In this document: in pieces, positions 8,445 to 17,068 of the stretch | Numbering within the stretch: position 1 is the stretch's first letter | How the letters are laid out: each line of letters opens with the position of its first letter | Origin: Amycolatopsis jejuensis | GTDB lineage: Bacteria; Actinomycetota; Actinomycetes; Mycobacteriales; Pseudonocardiaceae | Direction of reading: 5' to 3' | DNA: 64,000 nt | Assembly: GCF_000717335.1 (NCBI RefSeq) | Contig: NZ_JNYZ01000028.1 | Location: 48,672 to 112,671, forward strand | Notes under the pieces: generated by a model | Told to the model about the DNA's origin: nothing | The model's input: only the letters and a program-made list of their open reading frames with translations | Databases searched by the model: none | Position numbers and translations under genes: made by a program

Positions 8445-9557
8445 ATGAAGACCAAGGCCGCCGTGAGCCTGGGCGTGCACCGTCCCTTCGAGATCATGGA
8501 GCTCGACCTCGACGGCCCCGGCGCGGGCGAGGTGCTGCTGAAGAACGTGGCCGCCGGGTTGTGCCACTCCGATCTGCACCTCACCGACGGCGACATGCCC
8601 CCGCGGTACCCGATCGTCGGCGGGCACGAGGGTGCGGCGATCGTCGAGGAGGTCGGGCCGGGGGTCACCAAGGTCAAGCCGGGCGACCACGTGGTGTGCA
8701 GCTACATCCCCAACTGCGGTACCTGCCGGTACTGCGCGTCGGGCCGGTCGAACCTGTGCGACATGGGCGCGACCATCCTCGAAGGCCGGTTCCCGGACGG
8801 CTCCTTCAAGTTCCACCGGGACGGCGTCGACTTCGGCAGCCTGTGCCTGCTCGGCAGTTTCGCCGAGCGCACCACGGTTTCGCAGCACTCGGTGGTCAAG
8901 GTCGACGACTGGCTGCCGCTCGAAACCGCCGTGCTCGTCGGCTGCGGCGTGCCCGCGGGCTGGGGCGGGCCGGTGTACAACAACGGGCTCCGGGCCGGGG
9001 ACACCGCGGTGATCTTCGGAGTCGGCGGGCTCGGGATCAACGCAGTGCAGGGCGCGGTGATGGCCGGTGCACGGCACGTCGTCGCGATCGACCCGATTCC
9101 GTTCAAGCGCGACACCGCGCTCAAGTTCGGTGCCACGCATGCGTTTGCGACCGCCGAGGAAGCGCACGAGGCGGTCAAGGAGATGACTTGGGGCCAGATG
9201 GCCGACGGGGCGCTGATCTTCGTCGGGACACCGGACGAGAAGATCGTGAGCGACGCGTTCCACATCATCGGCAAGGGCGGCACGGTCAGTCTCGCCAGCC
9301 TGGCCGACCCGGCCAAGCTCACCGTGCACATCTCCGGCATGGAGCTCACCCTGATGGAGAAGACCATCAAGGGCTGCCTGTTCGGCTCGTCCAATCCGCA
9401 GTACGACATCGTGCGCCTGCTGCGGCTCTACGACGAGGGCAAGCTGAAGCTCGACGAGCTCGTCACCCAGCGGTACCGGCTGGAGGACGTCAACCAGGGG
9501 TACGACGATCTGCGCGCGGGCAAGAACATCCGCGGCGTGATCATCCACGATTCCTGA
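8445..9557 (+). CDS. Zinc-dependent alcohol dehydrogenase, NDMA-dependent type
   Basis: 370 aa medium-chain dehydrogenase with ATG start after GAGAGGAGC. Catalytic-zinc ligands are in GLCHSDLHL and GGHEGAA, the structural-zinc cysteines are in PNCGTCRYCASGRSNLC, and the Rossmann motif is GVGGLGINAVQG near residue 190. Length and sequence fit the mycobacterial/actinomycete group annotated as NDMA-dependent alcohol dehydrogenase, which holds its nicotinamide cofactor tightly and passes electrons to another acceptor (established for the group, inferred here). It would oxidise a primary alcohol to the aldehyde used by the upstream ALDH. The dyad at 8365-8381 precedes it. Confidence 0.88.
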   Translation: MKTKAAVSLGVHRPFEIMELDLDGPGAGEVLLKNVAAGLCHSDLHLTDGDMPPRYPIVGGHEGAAIVEEVGPGVTKVKPGDHVVCSYIPNCGTCRYCASGRSNLCDMGATILEGRFPDGSFKFHRDGVDFGSLCLLGSFAERTTVSQHSVVKVDDWLPLETAVLVGCGVPAGWGGPVYNNGLRAGDTAVIFGVGGLGINAVQGAVMAGARHVVAIDPIPFKRDTALKFGATHAFATAEEAHEAVKEMTWGQMADGALIFVGTPDEKIVSDAFHIIGKGGTVSLASLADPAKLTVHISGMELTLMEKTIKGCLFGSSNPQYDIVRLLRLYDEGKLKLDELVTQRYRLEDVNQGYDDLRAGKNIRGVIIHDS

Positions 9558-9609
9558 CCCGCGCCCGGGCGGGCTTCCGCTCGCCCGGGCTCTCCTTCGA
9601 AAGGCACCG

Positions 9610-10971
9610 ATGTACGTCCAGCCAGCCGCGCCGTTCTCCGCCTCGCACTGGAGCGAGATCGAGACGCTGCCCGCCGCCGACACCCGCCGGATCCAGGACG
9701 AACGCCTGCGCGAGCAGCTCGCGTACCTGGCCGCGCACAGTGCGTTCTATCAAGCCAAATTCGCCGAGCACGGGGTCGACCCCGCGGCCGTCCGGGGCGT
9801 CGACGACCTCGCCGGGCTTCCGTTCACCGAGAAACACGAGCTGCGCGACAGCCTGGCCGCCGCGCCGCCACTGGGTCTGCACGCCGCCGCCGGCCGCGGG
9901 TCGATCGTGCAGGTGCAGGCGTCGTCCGGGACCACCGGCAGCCCGTCCTACGTCGGGCTGACCGCGTCGGACGTCGGGACTTGGTGCGAACTCGGCGCCC
10001 GCGCGCTGTACGCCAACGGTTTCCGCCCGGGAGACCGCGCGCTGCACGCGTTCGGCATGAGCAAGGGGTTCGTCGGCGGGCTGCCGATCGTGCAGATCCT
10101 GCAGTACATGGGGATCGTCGACATCCCCGTCGGCGCGGAGGCCGGGGCCGAGCGGCTGCTGCGCGTGCAGGCCGACCAGCGGCCCGAACTCGTGATCGGC
10201 ACCCCGCATTTCCTGGCGCACCTGGCCGAGCAGGCGCCGTCGATCGTCGGACGGCTCGCCAGGGAGCTGGGGGTACGCGCGATCAGTGTCGGCGGGGAGC
10301 CCGGCGCGGGGCTGCCGAGCGTGCGGGAGAACCTGGAACACCTTTGGGACGCCACCGTGCGCGAAATGCTGGGTGGCACCGACATCGCCTGTACGTATTG
10401 GGGCGAATGCGAAGCACAGGACGGAATGCACTTCCTGTCCCCGGACCTGATGGTCGCCGAGCTGATCGATCCCTCGACCGGGGACCGGGTCGACCCGGTC
10501 GCGGGCGCGGAGGGGGAGCTCGTGTACACCGCATTGCGCCGCCAGGCGTCGCCGCTGCTGCGGTTCCGGACGCGTGACCACGTGGTCGTCACCGGCACCG
10601 ACTGCGCCTGCGGGCGGACCGGGTACCGGGTGCGGTGCGTCGGGCGCACGGACGACATGCTGATCGTCCGCGGCATCAACGTCTTCCCGTCCGCCATCAA
10701 GGACCTGGTGCTCAGCCTGGCCCCGGCGACGACGGGGGAGATGCGCATCCGGGTCGCCTTCGCCGGGCATTCGACGCAGCAGCCGCTGCCCCTGGTCGTC
10801 GAGCACGCCGCCGACCTGGAGGCCCACCGGCACGACGAGCTGCGGCACGCGATCGAGGACCGGGTCCGCTCGGCGCTGAATGTGAAAAGCCGCGTCCAGC
10901 TGGTTCCGGAGGGCACGTTGAAGCGTCCGGACCACGTGAAAGTCGCGCTCGTCGAGCGGGTGGGAGCTTGA
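9610..10971 (+). CDS. PaaK-like phenylacetate-CoA ligase family enzyme
   Basis: 453 aa adenylate-forming ligase. Key motifs: QASSGTTGSPSYVGLT (ATP-binding loop, about residue 100), a GGEPGAG segment, YWGECEAQDGMHF, and RFRTRDHV with the following GCRTDDML-like region (GRTDDMLIVRGINVFP), all typical of PaaK. A CX-C cluster (DCACGRTGYR) fits the zinc-like knot seen in some family members. It would activate a carboxylic acid, plausibly aromatic, to its CoA thioester in the cytoplasm. It follows the ADH by 52 bp and completes an alcohol to acyl-CoA sequence with ADH and ALDH. The natural substrate is unknown. Confidence 0.87.
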   Translation: MYVQPAAPFSASHWSEIETLPAADTRRIQDERLREQLAYLAAHSAFYQAKFAEHGVDPAAVRGVDDLAGLPFTEKHELRDSLAAAPPLGLHAAAGRGSIVQVQASSGTTGSPSYVGLTASDVGTWCELGARALYANGFRPGDRALHAFGMSKGFVGGLPIVQILQYMGIVDIPVGAEAGAERLLRVQADQRPELVIGTPHFLAHLAEQAPSIVGRLARELGVRAISVGGEPGAGLPSVRENLEHLWDATVREMLGGTDIACTYWGECEAQDGMHFLSPDLMVAELIDPSTGDRVDPVAGAEGELVYTALRRQASPLLRFRTRDHVVVTGTDCACGRTGYRVRCVGRTDDMLIVRGINVFPSAIKDLVLSLAPATTGEMRIRVAFAGHSTQQPLPLVVEHAADLEAHRHDELRHAIEDRVRSALNVKSRVQLVPEGTLKRPDHVKVALVERVGA

Positions 10972-11112
10972 GCCCGCGCGGGTGATGTTTGCGACATCGG
11001 CGCAGCAGGTCCCGGTCGCCGCGGGTTCGTCACCTATCCTCCGGGCATCGGCACGGCGAGGAAGGCGGCGGTTGTTCATGGTCGGGCGTGCAGTTCTCGT
11101 GGGGTCCTGACC

Positions 11113-11472
11113 GTGCGTCATCCTCGGTGGTACGAAGAGGGCAAGGAGCCGGACTACCGCTTCACGCTGGCCAACGAACGCACCTTCCTCGCCTGGGTAC
11201 GCACCGCGCTCGCGCTGGTCGCCGGAGCGGTCGCGCTGACCCAGCTGGTCCCGTCGTTCTCGGTGGCCGGGCTGCGCACCGCGCTCGCGGTGCTGCTGGC
11301 GGTTGCCGGGACCCTGCTGGCCGGTTTCGCCTACCGGCGATGGGCCCAGGTACAGCGCGCGATGCGGCGGGAAGGCCCGTTGCCGATGGACTGGCTGCCC
11401 GCGGCGATCGGGGCAGTCGCGGCAGTGGTCGGAGCCGTGGTCGTGTTCGTCGTGCTCAACGACCCGCGGTGA
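11113..11472 (+). CDS. YidH-like DUF202 membrane protein
   Basis: 119 aa, GTG start. The ANERTFLAWVRTALALVAGA segment is the DUF202 signature; two further membrane helices follow. Small inner-membrane protein of unknown function. The next gene is a second DUF202 protein starting inside this stop (GTGA overlap), so the two are translationally coupled and may form a hetero-oligomer. Confidence 0.85.
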   Translation: MRHPRWYEEGKEPDYRFTLANERTFLAWVRTALALVAGAVALTQLVPSFSVAGLRTALAVLLAVAGTLLAGFAYRRWAQVQRAMRREGPLPMDWLPAAIGAVAAVVGAVVVFVVLNDPR

Positions 11473-11759
11473 CCGCCCGCGACCCAGGACTGCAGCCCGA
11501 GCGGACGTCACTGGCCTGGCAGCGAACGGGCCTGTCCGCGGCCGTTGTCGCGGTTCTGCTGCTGCGCAACGGCCTGACCCACGGCTCGATCCTCGACTCG
11601 GCCGCCGGGCTGTGCGCCGTCGCGGCAATGCTGGTGTCCTGGCTGGCGAGCCGCAACCGCGGTGCGCGCGGAGTTCCCGTCATGGCGATGATCACGATGA
11701 CGGGAACGGTGTGCGCGACGGGGGTACTGGTCACCCTGCGGCTGCTTTTCGGAGGGTGA
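11469..11759 (+). CDS. Second DUF202-family membrane protein
   Basis: 96 aa from a GTG that overlaps the preceding stop by 4 bp. It carries the shorter DUF202 pattern (QPERTSLAWQRTGLSAAVVA) and three hydrophobic segments. Tandem DUF202 pairs of one longer and one shorter member are common in actinomycetes; no function is established. The longer open frame upstream is read-through of the first gene's antiphase and is not used. Confidence 0.83.
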   Translation: MTARDPGLQPERTSLAWQRTGLSAAVVAVLLLRNGLTHGSILDSAAGLCAVAAMLVSWLASRNRGARGVPVMAMITMTGTVCATGVLVTLRLLFGG

Positions 11760-11789
11760 GTTTCCGTTATCGCAGAAGGGGGTTCACCG

Positions 11790-12437
11790 GTGCAGGTCGC
11801 TTTTGTCCTTTTCCCGGGTCTGACCGTGCTGGACATGATGGGCCCGTTCGAGGTGCTGGCTTTCGTCCCCGGGGTGGAAACCGTGCTGGTGGCGGAGAAA
11901 CCGGGCCCGGTGGTCAGCGAGAAGGACAGTCTGGTGTTGCAGGCAGGCGCCGGTTTCGCCGAGGTGACGCGGCCGGATGTCGTCGTCGTACCGGGCGGCC
12001 CGGGTCAAGCGGACCAGATGGCGGACGGTCCCCTGCATCAGTGGCTGCGGTCCGTCGACCGGACGGCCACGTGGACCACGTCGGTATGCACCGGTTCACT
12101 GATCCTCGCGGCAGCCGGTCTGCTGCAGGGCCGCCGCGCGACGACGCATTGGCTGGCCAAGGACCAGCTCCCGCAGTTCGGCGTGACCCCGGCAACGGAG
12201 CGAGTGGTGTTCGACGGTCATTACGTCACGGCGGCAGGGGTGTCGTCCGGGATCGACATGGCGCTGACCTTGGTGGGCCGGATCGCGGGGGATCGAGCGG
12301 CGCAGTCACGTCAGTTGTCGATCGAGTATGCGCCGGAGCCGCCGTACGACGCGGGTTCGCCGGAGACTGCTCCGGTTGAGGTGGTCGCGGATCTGGTCCG
12401 TCGCCGTGACGAGATCCTCAAGCCCCGGGCGACATAG
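11790..12437 (+). CDS. DJ-1/PfpI family protein (isonitrile hydratase-like)
   Basis: 215 aa, GTG start with AGAAGGGGG upstream. The fold markers are FPGLTVLDMMGPFEVL (conserved Glu after the first strand), VPGGPG and the nucleophile elbow TSVCTGSLILAAAGLLQGRRATTHW, with the Cys at about residue 101. The last pattern matches the branch containing isonitrile hydratase InhA and the N-terminal domains of GATase1/AraC regulators; no AraC helix-turn-helix is present here. Possible role: hydratase or glyoxalase/deglycase-like enzyme in the cytoplasm. It is convergent with the MarR gene, 4 bp apart. Confidence 0.85.
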   Translation: MQVAFVLFPGLTVLDMMGPFEVLAFVPGVETVLVAEKPGPVVSEKDSLVLQAGAGFAEVTRPDVVVVPGGPGQADQMADGPLHQWLRSVDRTATWTTSVCTGSLILAAAGLLQGRRATTHWLAKDQLPQFGVTPATERVVFDGHYVTAAGVSSGIDMALTLVGRIAGDRAAQSRQLSIEYAPEPPYDAGSPETAPVEVVADLVRRRDEILKPRAT

Positions 12438-12441
12438 CCGC

Positions 12442-12888
12442 TCACAGCTTGTCGTAAAAGGCCGTCATTGCGGTCATCACCTCGATCGCCGCGGCGATCT
12501 GGTCGGGCTGGAAATCGTTCAGCGTCTCGGCGAAGGCCGTTGCCAATCTGCGCTCGCGGTCTTCGTGCCGTCGCCGTCCGGATTCGGTGATTCGCACGAG
12601 TACTGTCCGGCGGTCGTCCGCTACGCGTTCTCGCGTCACGTATCCCGCTTTGACCAGGCCGTTCACCAGCTGGGTCACGGCCGCGCCGGTGGTTTCGGTG
12701 TACCCGGCGAGACGGCTGATCGACAGCGGGCCCTGCTCGGTGAGGGTGCGCAAGGCGCGCGCATGCGGAAAAGACAGCGCGTTCTGATCCCGGCTCACCC
12801 GGCCGCGCAGCCGGGCGTCGGCGGCGCTCAGGGTGTACGCCGCCCGCGCCAGGCGGTCCCGTGCCTCGGCTTCGGCGCTGTCCGGCAT
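12442..12888 (-). CDS. MarR-family transcriptional regulator
   Basis: 148 aa. The ATG at 12888 has GAGGGAGGG upstream; the longer frame crossing the divergent operator is rejected. The winged-helix core reads LSISRLAGYTETTGAAVTQLVNGLVKAGYVTRERVADDRRTVLVRITESG, a textbook MarR DNA-binding domain with the DDRR wing. It faces a hydrolase-SDR operon across an 85-bp interval holding a 28-bp near-perfect palindrome, so it very likely represses that operon and itself, with a small-molecule ligand releasing it. Confidence 0.9.
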   Translation of the reverse strand: MPDSAEAEARDRLARAAYTLSAADARLRGRVSRDQNALSFPHARALRTLTEQGPLSISRLAGYTETTGAAVTQLVNGLVKAGYVTRERVADDRRTVLVRITESGRRRHEDRERRLATAFAETLNDFQPDQIAAAIEVMTAMTAFYDKL

Positions 12889-12924
12889 CCGCCCTCCCTC
12901 TCTTGACGGGACCTTAGCACAGGG

Positions 12925-12952
12925 CTTAACTAATAAGAGCTTAGTAGTTAAG
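12925..12952. promoter_or_regulatory. 28-bp MarR operator-like palindrome
   Basis: Half-sites CTTAACTAATAAG and CTTAGTAGTTAAG around a 2-bp AG centre, with a single mismatch between arms. It is centred in the MarR/hydrolase divergent promoter and is AT-rich against a very GC-rich background. A further CTTAAG lies at 12955-12960 next to the GGAGGG ribosome site of the hydrolase. Confidence 0.8.
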
Positions 12953-12973
12953 GTCTTAAGTATTGGAGGGATC

Positions 12974-14227
12974 ATGAGTGCACGGGCCATCGGCCAGAGC
13001 TGGGTGCTGGACGCGGCGATCGCCCAGGGCGGGTTCGACGCGCTGCACCCCGAAGCACGCGGCGGCCTCGAACTGCTCGGCGTCGGCCACACGGACTTCG
13101 ACAAGGTGTTCAGCCAGGTCAAGGCCGGGGCGATGATGCCGAAGGCGTGGGCGGCGGTCGCCGGGCAGACCGAAACGCGGGCCGCGCACTACCGCCGGGA
13201 GGGCTTCCTGGCGACGGCGGCCGACTTCTACCAGCGGGCTGCCGTGCTGTGGTGTGGCGCGCTGTCGGCGGCGGGTCCGCGCAAAGCGGTGTTCCGTGCG
13301 CGGCTCAACCGGTGCGTCGACCAGTACGGCGAGCTGAGCGGCGGACGGGTCCGGCGGGTCGTGCTGGATTTCGAGGGCGGGCACCTCCACGGGTTGCTGC
13401 ATCTGCCGGAAGGGGAGGTGCGCGGGGCTCCCGCAGTGCTGCTCGGGCCGGGCATGGACATGGTCAAGGAGCATTTCCTGGTCCCGGCCGAGCGGTACTA
13501 CACCTCGCGCGGGATGGTCGCGTTGTCGATCGACGGCCCGGGCCAGGGCGAGACGCGGGAAGGCGGCGTCGTGGTCGGGGTGACCAATCCCGAACGGGCG
13601 CTCGCGCGGTGCCTCGACTACCTGGCCGGTCTGCCGGAGGTGGCCGCGGACCGGATCGGCATGTTCGGCATCAGCATGGGCGGGTACTGGGGGCACCGGC
13701 TCGCCGCGGCCGACCACCGGCTGGCCGCGCTCGCCAGTTTCCAGGGCGTCACCGGTGAGTTCACCACGATTTTCGAACGGGCCCAGCCCAGTTTCAAACG
13801 GAACTTCCTGCAGATGTCCGGCTACGCCGACGAGGCGGCGTTCGACCGGGACCTGGTGCCCCGGTTGCCGCTGGGCGACCTGGTCCGCGACATCACCTGC
13901 CCGGTGCTCGTCGGCGTCGGGGAGTTCGACGAGCTCAGCAGCCTGGAGGAGGTCATCGCGTCGTTCGGGCGGATCACCGCGCCGAAGGAGATCCGGGTGT
14001 ACGAGAACGAGTTCCACCCCCTGGGCGGCGTGGCCGCGGAAATGCTGCGGTTCGGCGCGGACTGGCTCGAACGCGCACTGTCCGGCGAACTGGCGGAGCC
14101 CGGCCGCGACGCGCGCTACTACGTCCGCCGTGACGGTGAAGTCACCACCGGTACCGCGGAACCGGATTGGTGGCGGGGCACGGCGAATGACGAGCAGGAA
14201 AGGGAAAACGATGGAATTGCGCGTTGA
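12974..14227 (+). CDS. Alpha/beta hydrolase, DHPON-hydrolase/FrsA-like
   Basis: 417 aa from ATG 12974, GGAGGG 4 bp upstream. A helical N-terminal half (to about 135) precedes the hydrolase core. The nucleophile elbow is GISMGGYWGH (about residue 238), an Asp is in VGEFDELSS, and the general-base His is in ENEFHPLGG. The arrangement resembles 2,6-dihydroxypseudooxynicotine hydrolase and FrsA-like esterases, which cut C-C or ester bonds in ring-cleavage products. It is transcribed from the MarR-controlled promoter and overlaps the following SDR by 17 bp. Substrate unknown. Confidence 0.82.
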   Translation: MSARAIGQSWVLDAAIAQGGFDALHPEARGGLELLGVGHTDFDKVFSQVKAGAMMPKAWAAVAGQTETRAAHYRREGFLATAADFYQRAAVLWCGALSAAGPRKAVFRARLNRCVDQYGELSGGRVRRVVLDFEGGHLHGLLHLPEGEVRGAPAVLLGPGMDMVKEHFLVPAERYYTSRGMVALSIDGPGQGETREGGVVVGVTNPERALARCLDYLAGLPEVAADRIGMFGISMGGYWGHRLAAADHRLAALASFQGVTGEFTTIFERAQPSFKRNFLQMSGYADEAAFDRDLVPRLPLGDLVRDITCPVLVGVGEFDELSSLEEVIASFGRITAPKEIRVYENEFHPLGGVAAEMLRFGADWLERALSGELAEPGRDARYYVRRDGEVTTGTAEPDWWRGTANDEQERENDGIAR

Positions 14228-14951
14228 CGGACGGGTCGCGCTGGTGACCGGGGCAAGCTCCGGCCTCGGCGCTGCCATCACCCGGCAGCTGGCCGCGTCC
14301 GGTGCGCGGATCGCCGCGGTGGGCCGCAACCGGGACCGGCTCGCCGAGGTCACCGGCGAGCTCGGCGACGCGGCAGTCGCGCTGACGGCCGACCTGCGCG
14401 AGGTGGGCGCACCGGAATGGATCGTCGACGAATGCGTTGCGGCCCACGGAACTGTGGACATCCTGGTCCACGCGGCAGGTCTCGGCGAAGCCCAGCCATT
14501 CGACCGGAGTCTCGACGCACTCGACCGCATGTGGCTGACCAACCTGCGCGCGCCGTATGTGCTCACGCAGGCCGCGCTCCCACATCTACGCGGCGGCGGA
14601 AGCGTCGTGTTCCTCAGCTCGATCGCCGGCTTGGTCGCGTGCCCGCAAGCGACGGCGTACGGCACGGTCAAAGGTGCGGTGGAAAGCTTGACGCGCTGTC
14701 TTGCCGTCGAGGAGGCCCCGCACGGGGTCCGCGTCAATGCCGTTGCGCCAGGCACCGTCCGCACCCCGCTGAGCGAAGCCGGACCACTCGCCGACCCGGC
14801 AGGCGAGCAGTTCGTGACCGACGGCACCCCACTCGGCCGGATCGGGGACGCCGGGGACGTCTCGTCAGCCGTGCTGTACCTGGCTTCCGATGCGGCCGCT
14901 TATGTCACCGGCCACAGTCTGGTGGTGGACGGCGGGTGGACCGCTCAGTAG
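14211..14951 (+). CDS. Short-chain dehydrogenase/reductase
   Basis: 246 aa classical SDR starting at ATG 14211, inside the 3' end of the hydrolase gene. TGASSGLG (cofactor), HAAGLG (the usual NNAG replaced by HAAG), SS.AGL (Ser), YGTVK (Tyr-Lys pair) and the C-terminal DGG are all present, so it should be active. It probably reduces or oxidises the substrate or product of the coupled hydrolase under MarR control. Confidence 0.88.
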   Translation: MELRVDGRVALVTGASSGLGAAITRQLAASGARIAAVGRNRDRLAEVTGELGDAAVALTADLREVGAPEWIVDECVAAHGTVDILVHAAGLGEAQPFDRSLDALDRMWLTNLRAPYVLTQAALPHLRGGGSVVFLSSIAGLVACPQATAYGTVKGAVESLTRCLAVEEAPHGVRVNAVAPGTVRTPLSEAGPLADPAGEQFVTDGTPLGRIGDAGDVSSAVLYLASDAAAYVTGHSLVVDGGWTAQ

Positions 14952-14960
14952 TTGCCGTGG

Positions 14961-15590
14961 TCAGCCGAATTCCGTCGCCAGGAGCGGGATTCGCCGCAGG
15001 TCGGCCATGGTGAAGGTGAACCCGGCCAAGGCGCACACCACCCGCATGCCGATGGCGTAGTCGGCCTCCTCGGCCCCGAAAACACCGGCCGCGTCGAAGG
15101 CGGCGCGCAGTTCGGCGGGCAGGCCGGGGAGATCGGCTTCGAGATCCAGGTCGTCGACATTGATCTCGACGAGTCGTTTCCCGTCGACCGCGTAGGTGAC
15201 GCTGGCGTCCGCGTTGATGGAGAACGTGCTCGTCGCCGCTGATCGGCCGCCGGCGGACAGCGGGCCGGTGTCGTCGCTTGAGGTGACCATGGCGTCGTCG
15301 TAGACGAACGTCCAGGCACCGATGCGCCCGGCCAGCAAGGCGGCAGACGTCCCCGGTTCGATGCCGAGGGCAGCACCGGGCAGGGAGGTCCATTCGTCCG
15401 GCTTGCGGTCCGGCAGCACACAAGCCCGGAACGACCCCGGCGCGGCGCCCAGCCTCTTCAGCGCTTCGGCCGGTTCGATGCCCTTGACGACGTGCACCGC
15501 GTGGTTCGGCTCGGCGCCGGCCAGCCCGCTGATCCAGATCGGATCTCCTGCGTCGTCAAGGGTATTCGGGGGAAATGCGGGAGTCGGCAT
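14961..15590 (-). CDS. DUF6461-like protein
   Basis: 209 aa. The N-terminal region contains VVKGIEPAEALKRLGA followed by a beta-rich domain (WTFVYDDAMVTSS), which recalls the actinomycete DUF6461 family (a low-similarity impression from memory). No catalytic motif, signal peptide or membrane segment. It ends 9 bp from the convergent SDR. Its function is unknown. Confidence 0.6.
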   Translation of the reverse strand: MPTPAFPPNTLDDAGDPIWISGLAGAEPNHAVHVVKGIEPAEALKRLGAAPGSFRACVLPDRKPDEWTSLPGAALGIEPGTSAALLAGRIGAWTFVYDDAMVTSSDDTGPLSAGGRSAATSTFSINADASVTYAVDGKRLVEINVDDLDLEADLPGLPAELRAAFDAAGVFGAEEADYAIGMRVVCALAGFTFTMADLRRIPLLATEFG

Positions 15591-15726
15591 TCAGTGACCT
15601 CGGTATCAACGGAGGGGGGATTGCGCCCACGGTAGCCATCCCGTCGCGTCGTTTCCCTTACCCGCAGCGAAAACTGCCCGGGCGGACCAAGATCGGCTGT
15701 CGGATCGGGTACCGGGACCGTCCACG

Positions 15727-17013
15727 TCACTTGGCGCCGCGGACGAAGGCGAACAGGAGTGCGCCGACGACGGTGACGGCGATCGAGATCGGGAACAGGG
15801 CGACGTAACTGCCGAAGATCGAGATGACCGCGCCGCCGATGGCTGCGCCGAGGGTCTGCGGAAGCGTGGTCGTGATGTTGATGATCCCGAGGTCCTTGCC
15901 GGTGTCCTCGGCCGAAGGCAGCACGAGGGTCACCAGAACGAGGTCGACGATGATGTACGCCCCGGCCCCGAGGCTCATCAGCACGTTGAAGACGATCAGC
16001 CCGGGCAGAGTCGGCCACAGCAGCGGAATGACGAGCGAAAGCGCGCTCACCGCGGCGGAGGCGTAGACCACCGGTTTCGTCCGTCCCAGACGCTGGGCCA
16101 GCGGGCCGCTGATCACGGCACCGACCACCATGCCGGCCAGTCCGGCGATGTTGGTCACCGGGATGGCGTCGATCGCGTTCGCGCCCAGCCCGATGTAGTC
16201 CTGCATGAGGTACAGGGAAAAGGTCTGGAGCGGATAGAAGCCGGTGAAGATCAGGAACCGGCCGAGGAAGACCCACCCGAAGTCGGGGTTGGCCACCGGG
16301 TTGACCCAGAAGGTCGAGAGCAGCTTCCGGAGGGTGAACGGCGGGCGGGGTTCGTGCCGGTTCGACCGGGCATTGAGCAGGGCGAAGAGAATGGTCAGCA
16401 CCGCGAGCAGGCCTGCGGTGACGAGGTACCCGGCTGGCAGCACCGAGGCGAAGCCGGTGCCGACCGAAGCGCCGACGACACTGCCGACGAGCTGTGCCAG
16501 GCCGTATACCGTGGAGAACACCCCGCGTTTGGCCACCGGTACCCGATCGGGGAGGTACGCGGTGGCGGGGGTGAGGATGAAGTTCGTGGTGAACTGGATC
16601 GCGATCACCAGCACGATCAGCAGCGGGATCGACGTGACGGAGCCCATCGCGGCCGCCAGCGCGAGGGTCGACACCGCACCGGCGATCATCCACGGCTCGC
16701 GGCCGCCGATCCGGGAGCGCGTGCGGTCGGTGACCGCGCCCGCGATCGGGGCACCCACGATCGCGGCGATCGCCCCCACCCCGACCACCAGCGCGAGCGA
16801 ACCCGCCTGCCCTGCCGGGTCGATCGCCTGCACCTGGATCGGGATGAACACCGAGGACACCGCTCCCCAGAACACCGAGAAGCTCGCGATGACGAGCGGC
16901 AACGTCGCGAGCAGCTTCCGGAGCCCGAGCGATTTCAAGGTCTGCCCGGGCGGGTCCGGACGAGGGACGCCGGGGCTGGTTGCCTCGGCCGGTTCTTCCG
17001 GGCGCACCGACAT
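15727..17013 (-). CDS. MFS transporter, sugar/cation symporter-like
   Basis: 428 aa. The ATG at 17013 is preceded by AAGGGAG; the frame upstream of it is discarded. Twelve membrane helices with the A-loop DRTRSRIGGREPWM, which resembles the GPH/melibiose-like branch (RTRSRxGRRxP). The second-half loop is RLGRTKP. It ends before a 136-bp interval preceding the DUF6461-like gene. Likely sugar or glycoside uptake or efflux; the nearby beta-mannosidase makes sugars plausible, but there is no direct link. Confidence 0.82.
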   Translation of the reverse strand: MSVRPEEPAEATSPGVPRPDPPGQTLKSLGLRKLLATLPLVIASFSVFWGAVSSVFIPIQVQAIDPAGQAGSLALVVGVGAIAAIVGAPIAGAVTDRTRSRIGGREPWMIAGAVSTLALAAAMGSVTSIPLLIVLVIAIQFTTNFILTPATAYLPDRVPVAKRGVFSTVYGLAQLVGSVVGASVGTGFASVLPAGYLVTAGLLAVLTILFALLNARSNRHEPRPPFTLRKLLSTFWVNPVANPDFGWVFLGRFLIFTGFYPLQTFSLYLMQDYIGLGANAIDAIPVTNIAGLAGMVVGAVISGPLAQRLGRTKPVVYASAAVSALSLVIPLLWPTLPGLIVFNVLMSLGAGAYIIVDLVLVTLVLPSAEDTGKDLGIINITTTLPQTLGAAIGGAVISIFGSYVALFPISIAVTVVGALLFAFVRGAK

Positions 17014-17068
17014 GGACACTCCCTTGTGTCGTGGGTGGATCAGCGGAGTCCGAAGTGGAGGGCCGGGG

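Noticed and set aside
4922-8677. Very long - strand open frame continuing upstream of the SDR (nearly 1,500 codons in all)
   Set aside because: It is the antisense of the activator, ALDH and ADH genes, a common artefact of GC-rich DNA. Only the SDR part at 4184-4921 has family motifs.
9541-11628. 695-codon - strand open frame
   Set aside because: Antisense to the PaaK-like ligase and DUF202 genes; Arg/Gly/His-rich composition and no motif.
12833-12973. Upstream extension of the DHPON-hydrolase-like gene
   Set aside because: It would run through the MarR operator; ATG 12974 has an ideal ribosome site.
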